The position numbers were made by a program, and so were the translations under genes. From Lachnospiraceae bacterium (GTDB taxonomy: Bacteria > Bacillota > Clostridia > Lachnospirales > Lachnospiraceae), in NCBI GenBank assembly GCA_910575565.1, contig CAJTFL010000019.1, positions 1 through 64,000 of the forward strand: 64,000 nt of DNA, read 5' to 3'. The first letter of the stretch is position 1; every line of letters begins with the position of its first letter. Positions 8,395 to 16,935 of the stretch are shown piece after piece. Below the pieces are notes generated by a model. It had not been told where the DNA came from, searched no databases, and worked only from the letters and a program-made list of their open reading frames with translations.

Positions 8395-8637
8395 ATATGG
8401 TGGGCATCCATTCCCATGCCGATTGCTTCTTTTTTGGAAGAATATGATTTTACAGGGAAAGCAATCATTCCTTTTTGTTCCCACGGTGGAGGACGGTTTG
8501 GTCAGAGCCTGACAGCAATCTCAAAGCTGGCTCCGGATGCAGTGATGGGCGAGGCTTTGTCAGTACATTATTCTGGAGGCAGCAGCCTGCCGGATGATGT
8601 GGAAGGATGGCTGAGGACAAATGGGATGATAGAATAG
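8395..8637 (+). pseudogene. 3' remnant of a flavodoxin gene
   Basis: About 80 codons encode the last part of a flavodoxin of the kind common in clostridia: IWWASIPMP, LEEYDFTGKAIIPFCSHGGGRFGQS, and a C-terminal helix. The N-terminal half with the FMN phosphate loop is missing. The homology starts abruptly next to the repeat cluster, so the gene was cut by the insertion or deletion that brought in the left-hand mobile region. Confidence 0.65.
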
Positions 8638-8644
8638 GTAGGAT

Positions 8645-9195
8645 ATGACTCTTTTGAAGAAGGAAAAGTATAATGGGCGGGCTTCTGGAGGGGCTGTTGT
8701 GATCAGCCAGTATATAGGCAGGCAGGATACAGACCTTGCGGGAGAGTCCGCAAGCCAGCTTTTGATGTTCTCTTTTGGTTTTTCCGTCCTGCTTGGGGCG
8801 GCGGTTCTGCTTGGGAATGAAGCGATGCTGTGCCTGTTGTTTGGGAAAGTAGAGCAGCCGGTCATGGAGGCTTGTATTACATATCTGAGAATTTCAGCCT
8901 ATTCCTATCCGGCGCTTGCCGTTTGGTGCTGATCCATAATGTGTTCAATGCTGCCTTCTATCCTTTTTCCGGGGCGCTCAGCAACGGACTTCGTGCAGCA
9001 GGGAACGTGAAATTTACCATGTATGCGTCAGTTGTTTCTACGGTTGCGGTGCGTCTGCTTTTGTCGTATCTGCTGGGGATTGCCCCACAGATGGGTGTGA
9101 TTGGGATTGCCCTTGCTATGGTGTGTGACTGGGTGGTCAGGGCTGTTCCAATTCTATTTTTTACTGCTGCCCTCTTGACAACTGTGTTTTTCTGA
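8645..9195 (+). pseudogene. Fragment of a MATE-family efflux gene with a frameshift
   Basis: The first frame (8645-8932) reads VVISQYIGRQD and several hydrophobic helices of a MATE transporter. Near 8925 the similarity passes to another frame (8830-9195) with HNVFNAAFYPFSGALSNGLRAAG-type sequence and further helices. Both ends are missing relative to a normal transporter of about 450 residues, and the 3' end leaves the family again. The gene cannot make a working transporter. Confidence 0.7.
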
Positions 9196-9250
9196 ATTAT
9201 AATTGAAACATCGTTATGAAACGCTGTTATTAAAGAGAGAAGGTGAACAG

Positions 9251-9886
9251 GTGGCAAAGCAGATTGAGGGTGTGTATGAGAGGATACTGGAATGTGCAAA
9301 AAAGGAGTTCCTTGAAAAAGGCTACACAGATGCCTCCCTGCGGACGATTGCCGCAGAAGCGGAAACAAGCACCAATTCCATTTACGTCCGCTTTAAAGAT
9401 AAGGAAGGGCTGTTTGCAGCTATCGTAGAGCCGGTTTCAGAAGAATTCATGTCCCGCTGCCTGGATGTGCAGGAGACATTCCATTCTTTTGACAGCGATG
9501 TCCAGCGCCGGGAGGTGGGGCAGTATTCATCTGATGCGATGCTTGGGATGGTGGATTACATCTACGACCACTTTGACGAATTCTGTCTGCTGCTGGATGC
9601 TTCCCATGGCACGAGGTTCTGTAATTTTGTGAACGGGCTGGTATCCCTGGAAGAAGAATACACATGGAAATGGCTGGAGGCTACAGGCACACATCTGGAA
9701 CCTATGGGTGGAATGACTGCAGAATTTTACCACATGATGGTCACAGCCTATTTTGAGGGAATCTTCGAAGTGGTCCGTCATGGAATGGACAGGGAAGATG
9801 CGAAGAAATATGTCGCCATGATGGGGAAATACCATCATGGGGGATTTTTGGCAATCGTCGGGGAAGAAACGGCGGAAACAAAATAA
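9251..9886 (+). CDS. TetR/AcrR-family transcriptional regulator
   Basis: This 211-residue protein has an N-terminal TetR DNA-binding domain (helix-turn-helix at about 30-49, with SLRTIAAEAETSTNSIYVRFKDKEGLF-like sequence) and an all-helical ligand-binding domain. The start is GTG 9251 with AGAAGGTG upstream; the longer frame from 9203 has no good ribosome site. It stands directly before the transporter operon, so it may bind one or more of the palindromes at 10042, 14796 and 16845. Its ligand is unknown. Confidence 0.88.
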   Translation: MAKQIEGVYERILECAKKEFLEKGYTDASLRTIAAEAETSTNSIYVRFKDKEGLFAAIVEPVSEEFMSRCLDVQETFHSFDSDVQRREVGQYSSDAMLGMVDYIYDHFDEFCLLLDASHGTRFCNFVNGLVSLEEEYTWKWLEATGTHLEPMGGMTAEFYHMMVTAYFEGIFEVVRHGMDREDAKKYVAMMGKYHHGGFLAIVGEETAETK

Positions 9887-9890
9887 GTTC

Positions 9891-10028
9891 TTAAGGCTGC
9901 CAGAACTGCAACAGGGTGCTAAGTGCCAGTGGCACTTGTTCAGCACCGACCGGAACGGAGTGGAGACTAAGCGCCAGTGGCGCTTGTTCAGGACGGACCG
10001 AAGCGGAGCGTAGACCAGGCAGCCTTAA
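9891..10028. repeat. 138-bp inverted-repeat element with two tandem 48-bp hairpin units
   Basis: The outer arms TTAAGGCTGCC (9891-9901) and GGCAGCCTTAA (10018-10028) are perfect inverted repeats. Between them lie two tandem 48-bp units (9919-9966 and 9967-10014). Each unit holds a small palindrome, AAGTGCCAGTGGCACTT in one and AAGCGCCAGTGGCGCTT in the other, so a T-A pair is replaced by a C-G pair. The pairing is kept, which suggests a structured RNA or a transposable hairpin. It lies between the TetR gene and the ABC operon and could act as an attenuator or terminator. Confidence 0.7.
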
Positions 10029-10041
10029 AATAAACCAATAG

Positions 10042-10057
10042 GTTAGTGAAAACTAAC
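10042..10057. promoter_or_regulatory. Palindromic operator ahead of the first ABC pair
   Basis: GTTAGTGAAAACTAAC is a perfect palindrome with half-site GTTAGT and a 4-base spacer. TATAAT follows at once (10058-10063), but it is only 15 bases from the ATG, so the true -10 may lie elsewhere. The same motif occurs ahead of the other two transcription blocks of this island. Confidence 0.7.
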
Positions 10058-10077
10058 TATAATAGGGAGGAACTGAT

Positions 10078-11859
10078 ATGCAGAAACAAAGTCCGCTGCT
10101 CCGTATATGGGGCTGGGGAAAAGACGAACATGGCCGCCTGGCCGGAGCGGTCATAAGTGCACTCATTGCTGTAGTGCTGGGGATGCTGCCCTATTTTGCG
10201 GCGGCACAGGTTATCATCGGCATGCTGGCTGGGGAAAAGGATCTGTCCTTTTATCTGCCATGGTTAGGTCTGGGACTGGCAGGGCATACCGCACGCACGC
10301 TTCTTTACAATATGGCATTATCTATGTCCCATAAAGCAACCTTTTCCATTTTGAAAAACATCCGGCAGAAAATACTGGAAAAACTGCCGAAGCTGCCCCT
10401 TGGGACGGTCATGGATATGTCCAGCGGGAAGATGAAACAGATCATCGTGGATCAGGTGGACGGCATGGAGACCACGCTTGCCCATTTGTTCCCGGAGCTG
10501 ACTGCCAATATTGCGGGGCCGCTTTTTATCGTGGTCTGCCTGTTTGTTCTGGACGCTCGCTGTGCGCTTTTGTCCATCGTGACGCTCCCGGTTGGTATGG
10601 CATTCATGATGTCGGTTATGGGGAGTTATGCGAAGAATTATGAAGGCGCAGTGAAGACTACACAGGAGATGAACGGGACTATCGTGGAATACATAGGCGG
10701 CATCGAGGTCATCAAGGCGTTTAACCAGGGAAAGTCATCTTATGCGAAATTCGCAGACCGGGTAAAGGCAAATGCCGCCTATTACTACAATTGGATGAAA
10801 AAAAGCCAGTTTGGAGTGTCTATGGGTTATTCCATCGTGCCTGCCTCGCTGGTTACAATCCTTCCGGTGGGCTGGCTCTGGTACAGGAATGGAAGCCTGC
10901 CGGTGGAAACCTTTATCATGGTCATCATACTGTCCCTTGGCATTGCGGGGCCGCTCATTGCCGCGATGAATTTTGTAGACACGCTTGCTACGGTCGGTAC
11001 AACGGTGGCGTCTGTGGATGAACTTCTTTCCGCAGAGGAACAGCATCATGGTGATAAGGAGGTTTGTATCAAGAGTAAGGATATTGAATTATCCCATGTT
11101 TCTTTCGGCTACCATGAAGATAAGAATATCCTGCGTGATGTGAGCCTTTCTATCCCCGCGGGGAGAATGACAGCGCTGGTGGGGCCTTCCGGTTCCGGCA
11201 AATCCACTATTGCAAAATTGATTGCCGGTTTTTGGGATGTGAAGGACGGTACGGTGTCCATGGGCGGCGTGGATGAAAAGAAGATTCCGCTGGAACAGCT
11301 CTATGACCAGGTGGCATTTGTATCCCAGGATAATTATCTGTTTGACGAGAGTGTCCGGGAAAATATCCGGCAGGGCCGCCTGTCCGCATCAGATAAGGAA
11401 GTGGAAGCGGCTGCCAAAGCTGCGGGGTGCGATGCCTTTATCCGTTCCCTGGAAAAAGGCTATGAAACAAACGTGGGCGGAGGCGGCGCACACCTTTCAG
11501 GCGGTGAACGTCAGAGGATTGCCATAGCGAGGGCAATGCTAAAGGATGCGCCCATCGTGATACTGGATGAGGCCACCGCGTATATCGACCCTGAAAATGA
11601 GGCAGTCATCCAGAAAGCGATTGCAAAGCTGATACGGGGTAAGGGGAGCCCGCAAGGGCGGGAAGATGCCCTGGGGCACAAAACGGTGATCGTGATCGCC
11701 CACAGGCTTTCCACCATTAAGGATGCAGATAAAATTGTTGTAGTAAAGGACGGCAAGATAGAAGCGGCCGGAAAACATGAGGAATTAAGGAAGACCTGCC
11801 CTCTCTATGAATCCATGTGGCAGGCGCATATCGGTGCAAAGGACGGTGATGTGGCATGA
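10078..11859 (+). CDS. ABC transporter half-molecule (membrane plus ATPase domain), pair 1 first subunit
   Basis: This 593-residue exporter-fold ABC protein has six membrane segments in residues 1-310, Walker A GPSGSGKS from about G369, signature LSGGERQ from about L473, Walker B VILDEA and the H-loop AHRLST. It overlaps the next half-transporter by 4 bases (ATGA), so the two should form a heterodimer. The pair resembles YbtP/YbtQ and IrtA/IrtB, exporter-fold proteins that take up ferric siderophores, though similar proteins also export. An insertion of about 13 residues (KGSPQGREDALGH) lies just before the H-loop strand. It has a good site GGGAGG before ATG 10078. Confidence 0.88.
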   Translation: MQKQSPLLRIWGWGKDEHGRLAGAVISALIAVVLGMLPYFAAAQVIIGMLAGEKDLSFYLPWLGLGLAGHTARTLLYNMALSMSHKATFSILKNIRQKILEKLPKLPLGTVMDMSSGKMKQIIVDQVDGMETTLAHLFPELTANIAGPLFIVVCLFVLDARCALLSIVTLPVGMAFMMSVMGSYAKNYEGAVKTTQEMNGTIVEYIGGIEVIKAFNQGKSSYAKFADRVKANAAYYYNWMKKSQFGVSMGYSIVPASLVTILPVGWLWYRNGSLPVETFIMVIILSLGIAGPLIAAMNFVDTLATVGTTVASVDELLSAEEQHHGDKEVCIKSKDIELSHVSFGYHEDKNILRDVSLSIPAGRMTALVGPSGSGKSTIAKLIAGFWDVKDGTVSMGGVDEKKIPLEQLYDQVAFVSQDNYLFDESVRENIRQGRLSASDKEVEAAAKAAGCDAFIRSLEKGYETNVGGGGAHLSGGERQRIAIARAMLKDAPIVILDEATAYIDPENEAVIQKAIAKLIRGKGSPQGREDALGHKTVIVIAHRLSTIKDADKIVVVKDGKIEAAGKHEELRKTCPLYESMWQAHIGAKDGDVA

Positions 11860-13593
11860 TAGAAGCATTCAGAAAAATATGGCGGTTTGCCGGCGAGGAG
11901 CGGGCAAACATCAATAAATCTGTGGCGGTAAAATTTTTAAACGCAGTGTTCCATATGCTGGAGGTCAGCGCCATCTATTTTGTAATCGTGGCTCTGACGC
12001 AGGGAAACACAGGAAATGATGCGGCCTGGACGGCACTGGCATTTATGGCAGTCAGCATTATCGGCAATGCGGTGACGACTGCTTTTTCCAAGAATCAGCA
12101 GACACACGCAGGGTATTTCATGGCGGCAAATGAGAGGATTAAAATCGGCAATCTCTTAAAAGGTGTGCCGATGGGATTCTTCAATGAGAACAGCCTTGGC
12201 GAAGTGACCGGCGTATGTACCACGGTGCTTGGGAATATTGAGATGCTGGTCCCTATGGTGCTGGTGGATATCATGGGCGGCCTGATCGGGACGGTTGTCT
12301 TTACAGCGATGATCCTGATATTTGAGTGGCGCGTGGGGCTGGTCGCCTGTGCAGGCATTTTCGTATATTTCTTAATTGTCTCGTCCATGGAGAAAAAGTC
12401 CGCGGCTATCGCGCCGAATGCACAGAAGTCGCAGACGGCACTCACCTCTGCGGTTCTGGAATATGTGCAGGGCATGGGCATCGTCAAGTCCTTTAATCTA
12501 AGCGGCAGGGGAGATAATAGGGTGCAGGATGCTTTGGAATTTAACAGGAAGAGCAACCTTGACATGGAAAAGCTGATGATGCCTTATACAATCTTCCAGG
12601 AAGCTGGTGCTTCAGATTGCGGGGATTGCCATGATGTTCGTATCAATTTTCTGCTGGGCAAACGGTACGATGCCTGTTGCCAATGCGCTGATGTGCATTG
12701 TGATGTCCTTTCTTGTGTTCGGGCAGATTAAACTGTTCGGCATGGGAATGTCCATGCTGCGCCTTGCCTCGGCAAGCATTGACCGCACTTTGCAGACGGA
12801 GGAAATGGAGCAGATGGATGAGGAAGGGAAGGCGTTTTCTCCAAAGAGCCATGGGATAGAATTTGATAATGTGCATTTTTCCTATGAAAACAAGGAGATA
12901 CTCCACGGCATTGATGTGACGCTGTCTGACAGGACTACCACGGCGGTCATCGGACCCTCCGGTTCCGGCAAGACCACGCTGTGCAATTTAATCGCCCGCT
13001 TTTGGGATGTGGACAGCGGCAGTGTGAAGATCGGCGGGAAGGATGTGCGGGAATACACGCTGGAATCCCTGATGGAGCAGATCAGCATGGTGTTCCAGAA
13101 TGTATATCTATTTGCGGACACGATTGAGAACAACATCAAGTTTGGCAGGCCGCAGGCGACCCATGCAGAAGTGGTGGAGGCGGCAAGGAAAGCCTGCTGT
13201 GCGGATTTCATTGAAACCCTCCCTGACGGGTACGATACAGTGATCGGGGAAGGCGGTGCATCCCTTTCCGGCGGGGAGAAACAGCGGATTTCTATCGCAA
13301 GGGCGATGCTGAAGGACGCTCCCATTGTTATCCTTGACGAGGCGACCGCCAATGTGGATCCGGAGAACGAGGATCGGCTGCAGAAGGCAATCGAGGAACT
13401 GATCAGGGATAAGACAATTATCATGATCGCACATAGGCTGAAGACCGTGCGGAATGCAGACCAGATACTTGTGGTGGATGAAGGGCGTATTGTCCAGAAA
13501 GGAAAACATGAGGAACTGATCGGGCAGGAAGGCATCTATGCGGATTTTGTGCTTGGAAGGAGAGAGGCTATCGGCTGGAAGCTGAATGCATAG
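11856..13593 (+). pseudogene. ABC transporter half-molecule, pair 1 second subunit, with a single-base frameshift
   Basis: Bases 11856-12605 encode the membrane domain up to MMPYTIFQEA. The same protein continues one frame over from 12607 (LQIAGIAMMFVS), through Walker A GPSGSGKT, signature LSGGEKQ and Walker B VILDEA, to 13593. Removing one G from CTGGTGC near 12606 would restore a protein of about 578 residues. It is the partner of the preceding gene. Either the gene is newly broken or the assembly has an error here; everything else in it looks intact. Confidence 0.85.
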
Positions 13594-13677
13594 GATTTGA
13601 GCATATGTTTTGATAAAGCTGTGCAGGGTGCAGGCGGGATAAGGGGCTGCATGGCGGCTCTTATAAAAAGGGGTGTT

Positions 13678-14660
13678 ATGATGGATTACAGAGAAAAGGA
13701 TGAAAGGAATATCTGCCGCGCCCTGTGCAGTGAATCAGGGAGGTTCCCGGAATACGGGCCAAAGATACATAGATTCCGAAATGGCAGGGGCGATGCAAAG
13801 GTTGATTCTTACAAAGTGTTTCCGGGAATTGAGCTGAATATTTACTCTGTGCATATGGACTGTTTCTTCTTCGGGGCAGAGGAAGAGGGGAACTTTATGG
13901 AAATACACCATTGCCGTGAAGGGAGGATGGAGCAGTGGAGGGAGGATGGGAGTGCCTATATTATGCCGGGCGACCTGTCCGTTACGGTAAAAAAACAGCG
14001 TTCCAGTGAATACAGCTTCCCCCTCTGCCATTACCACGGCGTTTCCATATGCATTGATACCGATGCCGCACCAGAGTGCCTTTCCTGCTTTTTGGAGGAT
14101 GTAAATGTCCGTCCCAGGGAGCTGGCCAGGCGGCTGTGCGGGAAAGAAAACTGCTTTATTATCCGCTCCCAGGCATATATCGAGCATATCTTTTCTGAGC
14201 TGTATTCGGTGCCGGAAGAATGCAAAAAAGGTTATTTCAAAATAAAGATTCTGGAACTGCTTTTCGTGCTTGGGAGCGTCAGCCCGGAAAAGAACAGCGC
14301 CCCGCCCTTTCGCTGTCAAAACTGCAGGCGGATCTTGCCAAGGAAGCCGCCGCATGGCTTGCGGAGAATTTAGACAGGCAGGTATCCGTGTCTGAACTTT
14401 CCGGCAGGTTCCATGTATCGCAGACCCACCTTCAGAACGCATTCAAAGGCGTGTATGGCGTTCCCGTGAGCTCCTATACCCGGATTTTGAAAATGCAGTC
14501 TGCCGCCCTGCGGCTGATCCACACGGATGCCGCCATATTGGAGATAGCCTACGAATTTGGGTACAGCAATGCAGGGAAATTTGCTTCTGCATTCCAGAAG
14601 ATCATGGGGAAGACTCCAGGTGAATACCGGAAAATGCATGGCAGTATGGAATGGCAGTGA
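13678..14660 (+). pseudogene. AraC-family regulator with a frameshift
   Basis: The N-terminal part (13678 to about 14300) has a ligand-binding region like those of clostridial AraC regulators. The C-terminal AraC DNA-binding domain continues in another frame to 14660: two helix-turn-helix motifs, one in VSVSELSGRFHVSQTHLQNAFK and one in EIAYEFGYSNAGKFASAFQK, ending KTPGEYRK. The break lies in a C-rich run near 14295-14305. In yersiniabactin-type systems an AraC protein (YbtA) activates the transporter pair, so a similar role is plausible. Start ATG 13678 or 13681 after AAGGGG. Confidence 0.8.
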
Positions 14661-14665
14661 CAGCC

Positions 14666-14711
14666 GCTCCAAAACGGCGCTCCCCAAAGAGTGCTGTTTT
14701 GGAGCATTTTT
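14666..14711 (+). terminator. Strong terminator after the AraC gene
   Basis: A 17-bp stem (GCTCCAAAAC extended by GGCGCTC, pairing with GAGTGCT and GTTTTGGAGC) closes around CCCAAA and is followed by ATTTTTCTG. It ends the first transcription block of the island. Confidence 0.9.
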
Positions 14712-14785
14712 CTGTTTTGATGGAGCGGAAAAGGGAGGAAAAAGGATGCTATCATTTTACTGTGCCTTGCAAGAGGCTCTTATCT

Positions 14786-14811
14786 TTGACAAAGAGTTAG
14801 TTAATACTAAC
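14786..14811 (+). promoter_or_regulatory. Promoter -35 box and palindromic operator ahead of DUF2325/DUF3793
   Basis: TTGACA at 14786-14791 is followed by the palindrome GTTAGTTAATACTAAC (14796-14811), which covers the spacer and reaches the -10 area. The half-sites are identical to those at 10042; the spacer differs. A repressor bound here would block the promoter. Confidence 0.7.
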
Positions 14812-14830
14812 TGAAAGGAGATGAAGTGGA

Positions 14831-15133
14831 ATGAGCGTGGTGATTGTCGGAGGAAATGAATGTATGGTCTGCCAATATAAAGAGCTGTGCAGGGAATACA
14901 AATGTAAGGCGAAAATATATCCCAAAATGGCAGGGAACCTGAAAAATATCGGGCTGCCGGATCTGCTTGTGCTGTTTACAAGCACGGTTTCTCGTAAAAT
15001 GGTACGCAGCGCATTGAAGCAGACGAAAGGAAAGCCGGTAAGGACGGTCCGTTCCCATACCAGCTCCATAAACGCGCTCCGGGGAATCCTGGAAGGCCAT
15101 ATGGAGGAAAGTGGGGAGGGTGTCTATGTCTGA
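14831..15133 (+). CDS. DUF2325-domain protein
   Basis: This 100-residue protein matches DUF2325 throughout: MSVVIVGGNE at the start, CKAKIYPKMAGNLK in the middle and HTSSINALRGIL near the end. The family has a Rossmann-like fold and is found with iron and stress genes; its reaction is not known. The start is ATG 14831 with AAAGGAG ten bases before. It overlaps the DUF3793 gene by 8 bases. Confidence 0.85.
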   Translation: MSVVIVGGNECMVCQYKELCREYKCKAKIYPKMAGNLKNIGLPDLLVLFTSTVSRKMVRSALKQTKGKPVRTVRSHTSSINALRGILEGHMEESGEGVYV

Positions 15134-15677
15134 GGAAATTTTTATCCGGCACTGCTCACCTACGTTGGCGGGGATAAAAACGGCAAATTTATTTTCCTGC
15201 CGTTTTGTGGATGAAAACGAAATGAGGGGCAGCATCCGCAGCCTGAACGGGATTCTTGTAAAAAAGGGTGTAAGGGTTCTGCCTCTTAGGTACCGTGACG
15301 GCTGTGCGCTTATTTATGCATACCGTCCGTCAAAGCTGATGCAGGACTTACAGCGGGCTGATGCCGGCAGTCTGTTAAAGGAGTGTGGATACGCTTCCGA
15401 AGTGCCGGAACGGTGCATCGTCCACCTGATGCGGCGGCTGGCAGACGGCAGGGAGTTTCCCCATGAGATCGGGCTGTTCCTTGGATACCCGCCGGAGGAT
15501 GTCTGCGGCTTTATTGAAAATAAGGCGGGAGGGTATAAATGTGCAGGGGAATGGAAGGTTTACGGGGATGAGGAACAGGCGAGGAAGACCTTTGCAAAGT
15601 ACAGGAAATGCACGTCAGTCTACTGCGCACTGTTTGCACAGGGAAGGTCTATGGAACGGCTCACGGTAGCCGTTTGA
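15126..15677 (+). CDS. DUF3793-family protein
   Basis: This 183-residue protein resembles DUF3793, with the opening ...IRHCSPTLAGIKTANLFSC, the middle VLPLRYRDGCALIYAYRPSKL, and HEIGLFLGYPPEDVCGFI. The family is typical of anaerobic Firmicutes, and I recall it near ferrous iron transport genes and flavodoxins. Its biochemical role is unknown. ATG 15126 is preceded by GGGAGGGTG and overlaps the end of the DUF2325 gene, so the two are translationally coupled. A flavodoxin follows 39 bases later, probably in the same transcript. Confidence 0.85.
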   Translation: MSEEIFIRHCSPTLAGIKTANLFSCRFVDENEMRGSIRSLNGILVKKGVRVLPLRYRDGCALIYAYRPSKLMQDLQRADAGSLLKECGYASEVPERCIVHLMRRLADGREFPHEIGLFLGYPPEDVCGFIENKAGGYKCAGEWKVYGDEEQARKTFAKYRKCTSVYCALFAQGRSMERLTVAV

Positions 15678-15716
15678 TATAGAAAATATTTTTTCAGAAA
15701 GGAAGGAATACATATC

Positions 15717-16139
15717 ATGAGTAAAATAGCGGTTGTTTATTGGAGCGGCACGGGAAATACGCAGGCCATGGCGGAAGCGGTTCTGGAAGGCGCAAAGGAA
15801 AGCGGGGCGGAGGCAGACCTGCTTACAGCTTCGGAGTTTGACGCTTCCAAAATGGACTCCTATGACGCAGTTGCCTTCGGCTGCCCGGCTATGGGTGCGG
15901 AGGTATTGGAAGAAGGCGAATTCCAGCCGATGTTCGATTCCGTGGAAGGAAAGCTCGAAGGGAAAAAGATCGGGCTGTTCGGCTCTTATGGATGGGGCGA
16001 CGGGGAATGGATGCGTAACTGGGAGGAGACCTGCAGGACGGCGGGCGCAGTGCTTGTGTGCGACAGCGTGACCTGCAATGAGGCACCTGATGAAGATGCG
16101 CTGGATGACTGCAGGGCGCTCGGAAAAGCGCTGGCATAA
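15717..16139 (+). CDS. Short-chain flavodoxin
   Basis: This 140-residue FMN electron carrier has the phosphate-binding loop SGTGNT at residues 10-15 and the FMN-stacking segments around CPAMG and GSYGWGDGEW. The length is normal for the family. Cells use flavodoxin in place of ferredoxin when iron is short, which agrees with an iron-limitation role for the island. A ribosome site AAGGAAGG lies upstream. The truncated flavodoxin remnant at 8395 is a different copy. Confidence 0.92.
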   Translation: MSKIAVVYWSGTGNTQAMAEAVLEGAKESGAEADLLTASEFDASKMDSYDAVAFGCPAMGAEVLEEGEFQPMFDSVEGKLEGKKIGLFGSYGWGDGEWMRNWEETCRTAGAVLVCDSVTCNEAPDEDALDDCRALGKALA

Positions 16140-16145
16140 TTCATG

Positions 16146-16173
16146 ACAATAGATTGCAGGTGCAATCTATTGT
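16146..16173. terminator. Perfect 13-bp inverted repeat between flavodoxin and lipoprotein
   Basis: ACAATAGATTGCA and TGCAATCTATTGT are separated by two bases. There is no proper T run behind it, so it may be a weak terminator or an mRNA-stabilising hairpin rather than a full stop. Confidence 0.5.
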
Positions 16174-16194
16174 TTCAGGAAAGGATTGTGGAAA

Positions 16195-16802
16195 ATGAGA
16201 AAATTAAAATCAAGACTGCTGACACTTGGGATTGTGGGTATCCTGGCATTGCCGTCCGCACTGGCAGGATGCGGCCAGAACCCACAGGATAACAATCCGC
16301 AGCAGGATTCGTCAGGGGTTGTTGGCAGCAGAGAAAATAAAAAGCAGGAGACAGCGGTCGAAATCGGCAGCAGGGATGATTTTGCAAAAATATATGATGA
16401 CCTCTCAGCGTCATACACACTTACGGCAGATATTGACTTTGGCGGTGAAACCGTGAATGCGGTCGGCATTTTCGAGCCGAAGTCAAATGCGGAGGAAGAT
16501 GCGGAAACGCCCAATACGGCGCTTGCCTTTACCGGCATTTTTGACGGGAACGGGCATACCCTTTCAAATATAAAGATTGATGCGGCGGAGTAGTCGGCTT
16601 TGCAGATTTCGGCTCTAATGTAGAGGGGATCACTCTCAGCGGTGAAAATACGGTAGAAGGCAGATTCCTGATCGGGGGAGTTGCCAGGGCTTCCCATGCG
16701 GATATTGTGGACTGTGAAGCGGTGGCAGACCTTACGCTAACAGATGCCAATATGCAGATAACAGAAAGTCTGCATTGCGGGCTTTCTATTATGGAATTTT
16801 AA
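16195..16802 (+). pseudogene. Surface lipoprotein with GLUG-like repeats, frameshifted
   Basis: A signal peptide with lipobox LAGC leads to a short acidic linker and then a beta-helix-like region (FTGIFDGNGHTLSNIKI) like GLUG-repeat proteins. The frame stops at 16593. One frame over, from about 16592, the same kind of sequence continues (VVGFADFGSNVEGITLSG, IGGVARASHADIVDC) to a stop at 16802, still shorter than most relatives. So the gene has a frameshift and probably a 3' truncation. ATG 16195 is preferred over the upstream TTG. Confidence 0.65.
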
Positions 16803-16844
16803 TAATAGAATCCTGTTTTGGATTCCATAATATTTTCTTTATTG

Positions 16845-16860
16845 GTTAGCGAAAACTAAC
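16845..16860. promoter_or_regulatory. Palindromic operator ahead of the second ABC pair
   Basis: GTTAGCGAAAACTAAC matches the site at 10042 at 15 of 16 bases; the flanks (one G before, a T after) also agree. It lies 76 bases before the ribosome binding site of the next transporter gene. A GAATCC/GGATTC hairpin at 16808-16825 just upstream may terminate the preceding transcript. Confidence 0.7.
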
Positions 16861-16935
16861 TTGTATTTCATAAGGATAATGGGGAATGACTGCAGCGTTC
16901 CCTTTATCATAGAAAAACACAAGGAGGTCTTACTT

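Noticed and set aside
8089-8484. 131-codon minus-strand frame across the repeat cluster
   Set aside because: Its apparent hydrophobic repeats come from the repeated AACGATAGC units read in reverse. It has no ribosome site and overlaps the flavodoxin remnant.
10058-10063. TATAAT directly after the operator at 10042
   Set aside because: It would start transcription about 8 bases before the ATG and inside the ribosome site, so it is probably not the -10 box actually used, although a nearly leaderless start is not excluded.
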